Source: Roseateles asaccharophilus (lineage in GTDB: Bacteria; Pseudomonadota; Gammaproteobacteria; Burkholderiales; Burkholderiaceae_C). From it: 64,000 nt of DNA. The DNA is taken from positions 426,191 through 490,190 of the forward strand of contig NZ_SNXE01000002.1 in the NCBI RefSeq assembly GCF_004362405.1, in the 5' to 3' direction. This document shows positions 43,390 to 50,274 of the stretch, in pieces (position 1 is the first letter of the stretch; each line of letters opens with the position of its first letter). A program made the position numbers and the translations under genes. Below the pieces are notes generated by a model, which saw nothing but the letters and a program-made list of their open reading frames with translations, was not told where the DNA came from and ran no database searches.

Positions 43390-43536
43390 CAGCAGTCCGA
43401 TATTGGCGTGACCGAATGGTGTGCCCGCCCCGGCCGCTGCCGCGGCCGGGGCTCACGCTGGTGGCGAGGGCGTGGTGGCGCAGGCGGCGAGCACGAGGGT
43501 GGACAGCAGGGCGAGATGGCGGATGTGGGCTTGCAT
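43390..43536 (-). pseudogene. Remnant of a lipoprotein gene (paralogue of 41685-42401)
   Basis: The frame from ATG 43536 reads a full lipoprotein signal (MQAHIRHLALLSTLVLAACA) and stops at 43453 after 27 residues. In another frame just after this point the DNA reads TSVSPGRGSGRGG, close to TSASPGRGGDLGG in the intact lipoprotein upstream. This is best explained by a frameshifted and truncated copy. A perfect 10-bp inverted repeat (43428-43451) sits in the remnant. It is the last recognisable core sequence before the cassette array. Confidence 0.5.
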
Positions 43537-43859
43537 GGCCTGCGCGTGTGGGCCGTCCGAGCGGTCTTGGCTGCTCGGTTTTGCGCGGGGACGCCCAGGG
43601 TGCGTGGGCCGCAGTTCGCGGCCCCTCTTTAGGGTGTGGCGCGTTTGCCTATCTGTGTTTGCCAGCGCTGTACGGCGTGGGCATCATGCCGCCGGAGAAA
43701 CGTGTAAGGCCTGTCCTGTTTTGGCCCGGTTTTATGGCCTGAGAATGAACAAGTTGCCGGGAAAATTCAGGTGAATCAACAGCTTGTTTCGCGCCGGCCG
43801 GATGGGCAAATCCGACGGTTGGCGTGTTATCCGGCAGATGCTGTTCGCATATAACCAAG
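43537..43859. other. Left flank of the cassette array, no gene
   Basis: No reading frame here looks real on either strand and no integrase remnant is seen. The sequence becomes AT-richer from about 43740. At its right end GTTAT (43826-43830) and ATAAC (43851-43855) form an inverted pair, and TATAAC (43850-43855) could serve as a -10 for the first cassette. The final ACCAAG/TTAGAA resembles the recombination end of an attI site. Confidence 0.4.
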
Positions 43860-43865
43860 TTAGAA
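43859..43865 (+). other. Left recombination point of the array (attI-like core)
   Basis: GTTAGAA matches the integron core GTTRRRY at six of seven positions. The following cassette's attC carries the complementary TTCTAAC at 45098, so the cassette boundary between G and TT is supported from both ends. Confidence 0.55.
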
Positions 43866-43869
43866 AACA

Positions 43870-45078
43870 ATGACAGACACAGTGTTTATTCTCGGTGCGG
43901 GCTACTCGTATGCAGCAGGAATTCCGCTGCTCAGCGGCTTTGTAGAGCGTATGTGGCAGTTTGCAATTCGTCGATCAAACGGCGACAAGCCATTAACGCA
44001 GGAAGATATTGAAATATTCAATGCAGCGATAAAGATCCGAGACGAGCTCGACAGCTATCACGGAAGGGCCATGTTCGACGACAGAAATATCGAAGACATA
44101 CTTTCAATTCTTTCGTTCAACATGCTCGGAGGCGCAAGGCGCGATAAGGAAAAAATCGCAGCGATGAACCGCGCCATTGCCAGAACAATTGATCTCTGTT
44201 GCACTGTTGAACACCCAGGAGTGAACAAAGAAGGGCGTAACTCGCTAAACGAGTCTGGCCCGCAGCTATACAGAGACTTCTGGAGCTGCATATTTTCCGC
44301 CGCGGCAAGGGGCAAAAAAATACCTACCATCATCACCTTCAACTACGACTTGGTGCTTGAGCGGTCGCTGCATCAGCACCTCATTGGAGCCAATTACAAC
44401 AACTTCGATAAGAGATTCCCGGCCACTCGCATTGCGCTGAACTACAACTATGATCATGCACCCCGATCGGAGTTCGAGATCGTTTACACCAGATATAACT
44501 CGCACTCCGCAAGGGGAATGAGCGAGATAGATGGAACCATACTTAAAAGCGTAGAGCCCAATGAACGAGCTCACACACTTGAGGTTGACATACTAAAGCT
44601 TCATGGCTCCCTGAATTTCGCGCGACGAAAAGAGAATGAAGCTTCCTCATTCCCTCATGCGATAACAAAGTCGATTGCCGAACCCTTCATCTTGCCGCCT
44701 ATCTTCAATAAGATGACAAACGGAGCACCAACGGCAATGTGGCAGTCGGGCCTGGAAAAGTTGCGTGAAGCAAAAAACATTGTCATCGTTGGCTATAGCC
44801 TTCCGCAAACCGACATATACATGCAGTATTTTCTAAAGGCGGCGCTAGGCCCAAATTTAAATCTGAACAAAATTTTCGTTTTCGACCCCGTCTTGTTTTG
44901 CGAAAATGAGCATGGAGAAGCAATGAGGCGTCGTTACGAATCATGTTTTGCCCCGCAACTGCGGCCGAGAATAGAATTTAGGCCAGATTGCACGAACATC
45001 TCAAACAACGTGAAACATGGAACTGCAGACCACTTCGTGCAACTGCTGCACAAAAATCGAGGCGAATTAATATTCTAA
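43870..45078 (+). CDS. SIR2-like domain protein (candidate NADase, cassette-borne)
   Basis: The predicted product has 402 residues. The NAD-binding start LGAGYSYAAGIPL (GAGxS at 9-13), TFNYD at 156-160 with the catalytic-type Asn158, KLHGSLN at 243-249 with His245, and IVGYSLPQTD at 308-315 follow the SIR2_2 pattern. That pattern is found in many phage-defence proteins that deplete NAD+ (Thoeris ThsA, DSR-type). There is no obvious second domain; the C-terminal 80 residues may bind a trigger or partner. It is the first cassette of the array and begins 10 bases after the recombination point. Defence is inferred from family and context; no partner gene is adjacent. Confidence 0.75.
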   Translation: MTDTVFILGAGYSYAAGIPLLSGFVERMWQFAIRRSNGDKPLTQEDIEIFNAAIKIRDELDSYHGRAMFDDRNIEDILSILSFNMLGGARRDKEKIAAMNRAIARTIDLCCTVEHPGVNKEGRNSLNESGPQLYRDFWSCIFSAAARGKKIPTIITFNYDLVLERSLHQHLIGANYNNFDKRFPATRIALNYNYDHAPRSEFEIVYTRYNSHSARGMSEIDGTILKSVEPNERAHTLEVDILKLHGSLNFARRKENEASSFPHAITKSIAEPFILPPIFNKMTNGAPTAMWQSGLEKLREAKNIVIVGYSLPQTDIYMQYFLKAALGPNLNLNKIFVFDPVLFCENEHGEAMRRRYESCFAPQLRPRIEFRPDCTNISNNVKHGTADHFVQLLHKNRGELIF

Positions 45079-45097
45079 TGCTTTGCGACCAATTGTT

Positions 45098-45214
45098 TTC
45101 TAACTGTCGATTCAACGCGGACGCCAACACTGGCCATGGCTTCGCCATTTTCATGGCCAGTGTTGGTGCCCTACGCGCTTCGCGCTCCGGCGCCGGTTAA
45201 CCTGGGCGTTGAAG
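45098..45214 (+). repeat. attC site of the SIR2 cassette
   Basis: It starts with TTCTAAC (45098-45104), complementary to the start of its own cassette. It ends with GTTGAAG (45208-45214). Between them a long imperfect hairpin with a CCAACACTGGCCATGG / CCATGGCCAG-type stem is followed by GCGCCGGTTAACC before the core. Confidence 0.8.
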
Positions 45215-45371
45215 CTGTAAAAAAACCTACGTTATGCCTTTCGACAACTATTGCGTGAAAGATCAACGCATCAGAATGGCGTATACGCTTCGATCGCAGG
45301 TTAAGGAGGGGTTTGAGCACCCCCTGAAACGCACTGCTGGGGCACACGCAATAGTTTTTTTTACAACCTCG
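45209..45371 (+). repeat. Mini-cassette, copy 1 of 3
   Basis: This 163-bp unit is bounded on both sides by integron cores (G/TTGAAG left, G/TTAGGC right). It carries inverted arms (TGTAAAAAAAC with GTTTTTTTTACA, and CTATTGCGTG with CACGCAATAG) and an inner GGGG...CCCC hairpin. A frame from ATG 45234 would encode a short peptide beginning MPFDNYCVKDQRIRM. In this copy it runs into the next gene. The peptide has no ribosome site. No normal inverse core (CTTCAAC) is visible. Confidence 0.75.
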
Positions 45372-45380
45372 TTAGGCATT

Positions 45381-45920
45381 ATGGATATCCGTGCGTATTT
45401 AAATCTAGCCAAGTGGAACCTAAGCCGACGATTCGGATTTTTGTGGGCAAAGCCATCTCAAAGCGAAGCAGATATCCTCAAAATTGAAAACGAGGTCTTG
45501 AAATCGCGACTTGAATTTGCACAACGTGAAATTGAAGATGTGGTTGCAGCCTCGATGCAGGAGGTTTGTGGGGAAGAATTGCTTCAAGAACTAATGCGTC
45601 TTGATAGCAGTAATGGTTGGGGCGTCGACTACAAACCAGGGGTCTTTGTGCGTTTCGTCGAGGTCAAAAAGGGGATCAAGGCTCTTTTCGCCGAATACAA
45701 GAGCTTTCCCGTGGGTAGTATGCCTGAGGGAAATTTCACCTACTGCCTTACGGTCGGCGAAGGCGGCGAACCAGTGCTATTTGAACAACACGAGGTAAGC
45801 ATGCTCAACTACAAAATATTCCGCCATGAGAACAAACCACTCGACGAACTAATTGATCTTTGTGCGAACGCAATGTTTCGTGTCCATATCAACAAGATTC
45901 GGGTTCTACACAATGCCTAA
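45381..45920 (+). CDS. Cassette protein of unknown function
   Basis: The predicted product has 179 residues. The first about 60 residues are helical with a likely coiled coil (EADILKIENEVLKSRLEFAQREIEDVV). The rest mixes strands and helices (FVRFVEVKKGIKALFAEYKS, FPVGSMPEGNFTYCLTVGEGGEP). There is no signal peptide and no family I recognise. ATG 45381 is 9 bases after the recombination point, as usual for cassettes. An in-frame extension to 45234 runs back through the mini-cassette and is rejected as a start. The stop overlaps the attC inverse core. Confidence 0.7.
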   Translation: MDIRAYLNLAKWNLSRRFGFLWAKPSQSEADILKIENEVLKSRLEFAQREIEDVVAASMQEVCGEELLQELMRLDSSNGWGVDYKPGVFVRFVEVKKGIKALFAEYKSFPVGSMPEGNFTYCLTVGEGGEPVLFEQHEVSMLNYKIFRHENKPLDELIDLCANAMFRVHINKIRVLHNA

Positions 45921-45995
45921 CATTTCGGTCAAGGCGCGCCCTTCGGCCGCTGGGACGTCCCGCAAGCGAGCCGCCCCTTACCTCAGACGTTGAAG
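45915..45995 (+). repeat. attC site
   Basis: GCCTAAC (45915-45921) is exactly complementary to the cassette start TTAGGC. The core GTTGAAG lies at 45989-45995. The inner arms GGTCAAGGCGCGCCCTTCGG and the following CGCAAGCGAGCC give a short hairpin. Confidence 0.85.
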
Positions 45996-46151
45996 CTGTA
46001 AAAAAACCTACGTTATGCGTTTCGACAACTATCGCGTGAAAGCTCAACGCATCAGAATGTCGTATATGCCTCGATCGCAGGTTGAGGAGGGGTTTGAGCA
46101 CCCCCTGAAACGCACTACTGGGGCACACGCAATAGTTTTTTTACAACCTCG
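45990..46151 (+). repeat. Mini-cassette, copy 2 of 3
   Basis: The unit is 162 bp, closely similar to copies 1 and 3 from its first base to its last. The possible peptide begins MRFDNYRVKAQRIRMSYMPR and ends soon after the right boundary. The left arm reads CTATCGCGTG, one transition from copy 1. It sits between the coiled-coil cassette and the AbiGi-like cassette. Confidence 0.75.
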
Positions 46152-46170
46152 TTAGAACTTATCATCTTGT

Positions 46171-46842
46171 ATGCCGAAGACAACAGCAGAAGTCGCAAAA
46201 GAACTAGCGCGCCTAAGCTCTGATTGCTCATTTCTTCTGACGCACTTGATACGGCAGAACGATGAGAAGAGCGACGCGGATGCGAAAAACATTCTTTCTC
46301 TAATTCTTGATCTCTCAGGCGCACCATCTCATCCATTACTAAAGGCATCCAGTTCTGGATGGTATGGCACAGCGTCACCAAATATCTTCAATCCAGCTAC
46401 CCGCGACTTTGACGGCCTAATTAATAACAAAGCCGTTTGCTTCACAGAAAGTACGCTCGCTGGACTCAAGGCGCACAGGGATGTTTTCAATGCCAAGTAT
46501 GGCGTCGCATTCGATAGAGATTTTCTCTTCACAAGAGGCGCCAATCCTTGTCTCAATGTGCGCGAGTCGTTGCTGAAGGCATCATTCACCTGCAATGGAG
46601 AAATTTATCCACGCTCGGTATTCAACTTCATTCCTCACCAGTTACATCCCTTCGTGAATATCATCCACGAAAGCTTCGACGCAACACACGAACGCGAATG
46701 GCGAGTGCCCGGCGATCTAGCGTTCACTCCGAATGAATTGCTCTTTGTGTTTTGCCCGGCTGACGATTTTGCCCACTTCGCGTCAATTCAGTCTGTTGCC
46801 AAGCCCGTTCTCTTCGACTTGGCCTGGCTTGATCGCGTATGA
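46171..46842 (+). CDS. AbiGi-like abortive-infection candidate (cassette-borne)
   Basis: The predicted product has 223 residues. CFTES at 90-94, AKYGVAFDRDFLFTRGANP at about 108-126 and HEREWRVPG at 173-181 follow the AbiGi pattern (a cytosolic protein of lactococcal phage-abortion systems), in which a CFTE/D segment, a YGxxF...GANP segment and an EREWR segment are conserved. DUF2971-type proteins share parts of this pattern and are the main alternative. No second component (AbiGii) is adjacent. ATG 46171 is 19 bases after the recombination point. Confidence 0.5.
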   Translation: MPKTTAEVAKELARLSSDCSFLLTHLIRQNDEKSDADAKNILSLILDLSGAPSHPLLKASSSGWYGTASPNIFNPATRDFDGLINNKAVCFTESTLAGLKAHRDVFNAKYGVAFDRDFLFTRGANPCLNVRESLLKASFTCNGEIYPRSVFNFIPHQLHPFVNIIHESFDATHEREWRVPGDLAFTPNELLFVFCPADDFAHFASIQSVAKPVLFDLAWLDRV

Positions 46843-46843
46843 G

Positions 46844-46896
46844 TTCTCTCAAGAAACACCCTGAAGGAAGCGGACTTTCATGACTCCGCGTTATGA
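46844..46896 (+). repeat. Atypical attC with CTC inverse core
   Basis: TTCTCTC (46844-46850) is complementary to the cassette start TTAGAA except that the final AAC reads CTC. The core at the other end is GTTATGA (46890-46896). The inner hairpin is short (GCGGA with TCCGC). A second site at 48163-48215 has the same build, with GCCTCTC matching its own cassette start. Confidence 0.5.
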
Positions 46897-46955
46897 AGGC
46901 TGGTCGTTTCTTCGGAACGATTTGCGGCGCAGATGGGCCGATTACTTCGCTAACC
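46846..46955 (+). repeat. 110-bp repeat, copy A
   Basis: It is identical to 48165-48274 except for one base (46901). It spans most of an attC and the first 65 bases of a mini-cassette, up to its inverse core GCTAACC. The shared part encodes, after ATG 46893, a possible short peptide beginning MKAGRFFGTICGADG. There is no ribosome site. Confidence 0.85.
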
Positions 46956-47004
46956 GGTCATTCCAGCGGCCGCCTTACGGCGCCGCTGAATTTCAACGTT
47001 GGGC
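46949..47004 (+). repeat. attC of mini-cassette A
   Basis: GCTAAC (46949-46954) lies at the left and a perfect core GTTGGGC (46998-47004) at the right. The arms CAGCGGCCGCC / GGCGCCGCTG form the hairpin. Confidence 0.65.
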
Positions 47005-47075
47005 CTCATAGCCGATGCCGTACGCGGCTCCCGCGGCCCGTACTGCAGGCCACCCATGCGGACCACCAGTTAGGC
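46999..47075 (+). repeat. Short inter-core segment
   Basis: About 70 bp lies between the cores GTTGGGC (46998) and GTTAGGC (47069). It has a GC-rich hairpin (GTACGCGG ... CCCGTAC) and no gene. It may be a decayed cassette or a fused attC. Confidence 0.45.
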
Positions 47076-47131
47076 GGAGACTCAGAATCGACTCGAATCC
47101 ACACATCGCCCGCCTACGGAAGCACTCGGAG

Positions 47132-48124
47132 GTGAGTTCCTATTTGGCAGGCCTTGACGACGAAACCCTCGCAGGCCTACTTCAGAGATCAAGCGCTGGA
47201 AAGGATGGCTTCGGAGGTCGTACAACTCAACTTGCGTTCGGCAAACTGAGGATCTTCTGTAAGTTGATCCCGCTAACCATCCTCGAAGCTCAGCCCGAGA
47301 ACTACAAGTCGACCGCAAACCTTTTTCGACTGCCGTCTTACTATCAATACGGAATCGGCTCAGTTGGATTTGGCGCATGGCGCGAGCTTGCCGCGCACGC
47401 GTTGGCTTCAGACTGGGTGGCCAGCGGCAAGCAAGAACAGTTTCCGTTACTGCATCACTGGCGAATCGTCAAGTTGCCCGGGGTTGCGTCGGTCGAATCC
47501 GAGGCGGATGACTACCTTACTCATGCCGCAGCACATGGCAATGACGAATCTGCTATACGAGAACGCCTGGTCTCGCTTCGGGCTTCAGCAAGTCACATAG
47601 CCATCTTCTCAGAGTACTTCCCAAAGACTTTGTCTGATTGGTTAGTTGAGGAACTTCAAAAAGATACACAATCTGCAAGCACTGCAATCTGGTTCACGGA
47701 AGAAAGGGCGCGTGCAGTCCTTGACTTCATGCGAAGAGCTAACTTCGTGCACTTTGATGCCCATCTAAGCAACATTTTGACCGATGGAAATCGTCTTTAC
47801 TTTGCGGACTTTGGACTGGCGCTGCACGATTCCTTCGAGCTCACACACGATGAGCGAAGCTTCCTTTCTAACCATAGCGAGTATGACAAGGTACGCTTTG
47901 CTGCCTCCATGGTGCATACCATCTGCCGCGCGATGCCTGGCGAAGAAGGGTGGAGCCAGAAGCTCTCAAATGCAGACCTGCAAGCCAAATCACTTCCGTT
48001 GGCCGCGACCGCCGCTCTTCAGAGATATGCGGTTGCCGCGAAGTACATGGGGCAGTTCGCACAGGCTCTGATAAACACCAACAGACACGCAGCGTTTGCG
48101 CCACCCCCAGAGGCATTGCGCTGA
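47132..48124 (+). CDS. Kinase-fold protein (cassette-borne)
   Basis: The predicted product has 330 residues from a GTG at 47132. The frame stays open to an ATG at 47015, which lies before the recombination point at 47069 and is therefore unlikely. The active-site loop VHFDAHLSNIL (Asp209, Asn214) and the metal-binding YFADFGLAL (Asp226) are those of aminoglycoside-phosphotransferase/protein-kinase folds. GGRTTQLAFGKLRIFCKLIPL is a plausible ATP-binding loop with its lysine. The central region is rich in Trp and His (WRELAAHALASDWV). The substrate is unknown: drug, protein or toxin-antitoxin roles are all possible. Confidence 0.6.
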   Translation: MSSYLAGLDDETLAGLLQRSSAGKDGFGGRTTQLAFGKLRIFCKLIPLTILEAQPENYKSTANLFRLPSYYQYGIGSVGFGAWRELAAHALASDWVASGKQEQFPLLHHWRIVKLPGVASVESEADDYLTHAAAHGNDESAIRERLVSLRASASHIAIFSEYFPKTLSDWLVEELQKDTQSASTAIWFTEERARAVLDFMRRANFVHFDAHLSNILTDGNRLYFADFGLALHDSFELTHDERSFLSNHSEYDKVRFAASMVHTICRAMPGEEGWSQKLSNADLQAKSLPLAATAALQRYAVAAKYMGQFAQALINTNRHAAFAPPPEALR

Positions 48125-48162
48125 ACGATGAGAAGCAGCTTTGCAAGCAGTAGCCCGATGAG

Positions 48163-48215
48163 GCCTCTCAAGAAACACCCTGAAGGAAGCGGACTTTCAT
48201 GACTCCGCGTTATGA
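48163..48215 (+). repeat. Atypical attC with CTC inverse core, second example
   Basis: GCCTCTC (48163-48169) is complementary to this cassette's start TTAGGC except for the same AAC-to-CTC change. The core is GTTATGA (48209-48215). It is the left part of repeat copy B. Confidence 0.5.
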
Positions 48216-48274
48216 AGGCCGGTCGTTTCTTCGGAACGATTTGCGGCGCAGATGGGCCGATTACTTCGCTAACC
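48165..48274 (+). repeat. 110-bp repeat, copy B
   Basis: It matches 46846-46955 at 109 of 110 positions. The copies stop matching immediately to the right of the inverse core GCTAACC. The two mini-cassettes therefore share a body but carry different attC hairpins. Confidence 0.85.
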
Positions 48275-48383
48275 CCGCGCTGAACCGGACCCGCTACGGC
48301 AAGCGCCGTAAGCCCAGGCTGAGGCACATGGTGCATCATCTCAGCCTGGGCTTACGGCGCTCGCCTCCGCAGGCCGGTTAGCT
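48268..48383 (+). repeat. attC of mini-cassette B with 22-bp perfect hairpin
   Basis: GCTAAC (48268-48273) lies at the left and GTTAGCT (48377-48383) at the right. Between them 48302-48323 and 48340-48361 are perfect 22-bp inverted repeats with a 16-base loop. The arm begins AGCGCCGTAAGCCC. Confidence 0.8.
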
Positions 48384-48399
48384 CGAACGGTAGGCCGCT

Positions 48400-48786
48400 A
48401 TGAAATCATCGCTCGTACTTGCCCTGCTTCTCAGTTCCTCCGCCGCATCGGCTCAGGGAGTTGTGGCGCTGCCATGCGTTAATTCTGAGAATACGGTTGA
48501 ACGTAATCATTGCTTTGCTGCTGAGGTTGAGTCCCTCGAGAAGCTGCTGCGAGCCGAATTAAAGCGTGTTGAGGGCGTACTGCGGCAGCGGGACGAAGAA
48601 GATCCAATGTTTCAACTTGCCAAGGCCTTCATGGCATCGCAGGTGAAGTGGCGAGAATTCCGGGAGGCGGAATGCACATTTCGGAGCCTGACTTATGGCC
48701 GAGGCACCGGGGCACCTGCCGAGGGCATGTGGTGCGAAATCGAGCATGGGCGTATTCGTCTGGAATACATGAAGGGCATCCGGTGA
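48400..48786 (+). CDS. LprI/DUF1311-like exported protein (cassette-borne)
   Basis: The predicted product has 128 residues. The signal peptide is residues 1-19 (ends ASAQG). The mature part has four cysteines, in LPCVNS, NHCFAAE, ECTFRS and MWCEIE. It contains the pattern QVKWREFREAECTF followed by a C-terminal ERGRIRLEYM-like segment, as in lysozyme-inhibitor LprI N-terminal (DUF1311) proteins. A periplasmic role, perhaps against lysozyme-like enzymes, is possible from the family only. ATG 48400 is 22 bases after the recombination point. Confidence 0.7.
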   Translation: MKSSLVLALLLSSSAASAQGVVALPCVNSENTVERNHCFAAEVESLEKLLRAELKRVEGVLRQRDEEDPMFQLAKAFMASQVKWREFREAECTFRSLTYGRGTGAPAEGMWCEIEHGRIRLEYMKGIR

Positions 48787-48861
48787 GCGCTCACGGGCGA
48801 CCGTAGTTGGCGCCACAATCATCCGCAATAAAAACCCTGCTGCACCAGCGCCTGTTCCGCC

Positions 48862-48913
48862 CGCTAACGTCCGTGACGCGTCGGCAATGGGTTATTGGAC
48901 AGCCTCGTTAGGC
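48862..48913 (+). repeat. attC site of the LprI-like cassette
   Basis: CGCTAAC ends at 48868 and the core GTTAGGC is at 48907-48913. The site is short, with arms GTCCGTGACGCG / CGTCGGCAATGGG only partly paired. The inverse core matches the own start TTAGCT at five of six positions. Confidence 0.65.
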
Positions 48914-48921
48914 GACATCAA

Positions 48922-49197
48922 ATGTGGAAAGTAGTTGGGGACAGCATTCTTGCCAAGCATTTCGAATTTGAGAACATTTGGCAAAAAGAGTGGATATCGA
49001 CCGAGCAAGTAGGAATTATCAGAAATTACTGGCACGATGGCGCTGATTGCGACCTTGTCCTTCGGATATGGGAAGCCTATATCCACGGAAGAAAAAAGTC
49101 ATTTGCTGCAAGTGAGGCAGGCGGCATGGGGCGTTGGGTCTTCGCACTTCCTGCAAACGAGGTTGAATTCTTGGTTGATTCAAAAAATACAACTTAG
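48922..49197 (+). CDS. Small cassette protein of unknown function
   Basis: The predicted product has 91 residues. It is tryptophan-rich (five Trp) and acidic, with IRNYWHDGADCDLVLRIWEAY and a C-terminal RWVFALPANEVEFLV. No signal peptide, membrane segment or family is recognised. ATG 48922 is 14 bases after the recombination point. It is complete within its cassette, ending before the attC at 49216. Confidence 0.6.
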   Translation: MWKVVGDSILAKHFEFENIWQKEWISTEQVGIIRNYWHDGADCDLVLRIWEAYIHGRKKSFAASEAGGMGRWVFALPANEVEFLVDSKNTT

Positions 49198-49215
49198 AAA
49201 TCGCAAATCTCCACT

Positions 49216-49297
49216 GCCTAACGTCCCAGTCCAACCAAGCCTTGCAGGCGCTTCGACATGCCGCAAGCGGTGCGGCATTTACTTTGCACGTCAGCGC
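49216..49297 (+). repeat. attC site with altered core
   Basis: GCCTAAC (49216-49222) is complementary to the cassette start TTAGGC. The right core reads GTCAGCG (49290-49296), with T changed to C inside GTT. The next cassette's inverse core CGCTAAC shows that the start was once TTAGCG. Confidence 0.65.
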
Positions 49298-49299
49298 TC

Positions 49300-50199
49300 A
49301 TGAAAAAATCGCGTCTCCTAGCTCTCTTACTGGCACTCTGGATGAGTGCGCTATGCGCAGCGCCGCTGTCCTCCGCCAATCCGCCCAATGAACTTCGAGG
49401 GACTTGGCTTATTGCGCCGAAGCCCCATGACTTTCTCATTGAAACGGGTGTTGTTTCTGCGGAGTATCCGATTCTCGCGATAGACGAAGACGACACCTTT
49501 CGCGCCTACCGATTTGGAATTGCGTGTGCGTCGGAGTTGACGAGTGTAGTTTCAGAGGTCAACAGAATCGAGCCTTGTATGAGGAATCTCGGTATATCCA
49601 ATGTTGATCGGCTAACCGGGCTTGCAATCCCCATTGCAGAGGGGCGCGTAGTCCGCTCCGAAGTTGGATGGCTGCTTAAGCCCAACGATTCCAAGTCCTT
49701 GGCGGAAGCAATTGGAAATGCCACTCCCTCGAATCAGAAGGTGGACGGCATTCCCTACCAATTTGCGATATTTGTTAATCTGTTTGGGGAGCCACTTTCT
49801 GCTTCCATAAACAACAACGAGCTTGTCCTCGGCTCGGTAAATAAATCCTTTACCTATTCGTTTGTTCGTGTCGACGTCCGGCAACTCGTTGGAGTTGGTA
49901 GCTTGCTTAACGTGATTGGTCTTCCTTATGGTCAGTACTTCCGCTGCGCCATGAAAAACATCCATGATGCGGTTCTTCTCCGCGACGCAGAACGTGTCCA
50001 AGAGGCCTACAACCTAAGCGATCAGCAATTCTATGAACAACTCCGTCGCAACTCGCAGGAAGATGTTCTGCGTGGGCAGGCGCTGCGACAAGAAGCTTCA
50101 GATCTCACTGTCGCGTTGTTTAATCGCTATGGTCGTGAAATCGACTTGCAACAGAGGTTCGGTGCATTTGCTGGGTGCCCTGATCGCGATCGTCGCTAA
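49300..50199 (+). CDS. Exported cassette protein of unknown function
   Basis: The predicted product has 299 residues. The signal peptide is MKKSRLLALLLALWMSALCAA. The mature protein opens with NELRGTWLIAPKPHDFLI and shows mixed alpha/beta character. Cysteines sit in GIACASE, IEPCMRN, YFRCAMK and AGCPDRD. I do not know a family. ATG 49300 is 10 bases after the recombination point, and the stop overlaps the attC inverse core at 50195-50200, as in the coiled-coil cassette. Confidence 0.65.
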   Translation: MKKSRLLALLLALWMSALCAAPLSSANPPNELRGTWLIAPKPHDFLIETGVVSAEYPILAIDEDDTFRAYRFGIACASELTSVVSEVNRIEPCMRNLGISNVDRLTGLAIPIAEGRVVRSEVGWLLKPNDSKSLAEAIGNATPSNQKVDGIPYQFAIFVNLFGEPLSASINNNELVLGSVNKSFTYSFVRVDVRQLVGVGSLLNVIGLPYGQYFRCAMKNIHDAVLLRDAERVQEAYNLSDQQFYEQLRRNSQEDVLRGQALRQEASDLTVALFNRYGREIDLQQRFGAFAGCPDRDRR

Positions 50200-50274
50200 C
50201 TTCCTAGTCAAACCGCGCCCTTTTGGCGCTTGGACGTGCCGCAAGCGGCACGCCATTAACTTTGAACGTTGAAG
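50195..50274 (+). repeat. attC site
   Basis: GCTAAC (50195-50200) lies at the left and GTTGAAG (50268-50274) at the right. The inner arms TTTTGGCGCTTGGACGTGCCGCAAGCGG form the hairpin. It has the same build as the sites at 45915 and 49216. Confidence 0.8.

Noticed and set aside
43325-43869. Remnant of an integron integrase at the left end of the array
   Set aside because: No reading frame on either strand shows tyrosine-recombinase boxes; only a lipoprotein remnant was seen.
45234-45380. N-terminal extension of the coiled-coil cassette protein
   Set aside because: The extra 49 codons belong to the mini-cassette, which recurs elsewhere without this gene. The ATG at 45381 fits normal cassette layout.
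47015-47131. ATG at 47015 as start of the kinase-fold gene
   Set aside because: It lies before the recombination point at 47069, so the gene would not move intact; the GTG at 47132 lies inside the cassette.
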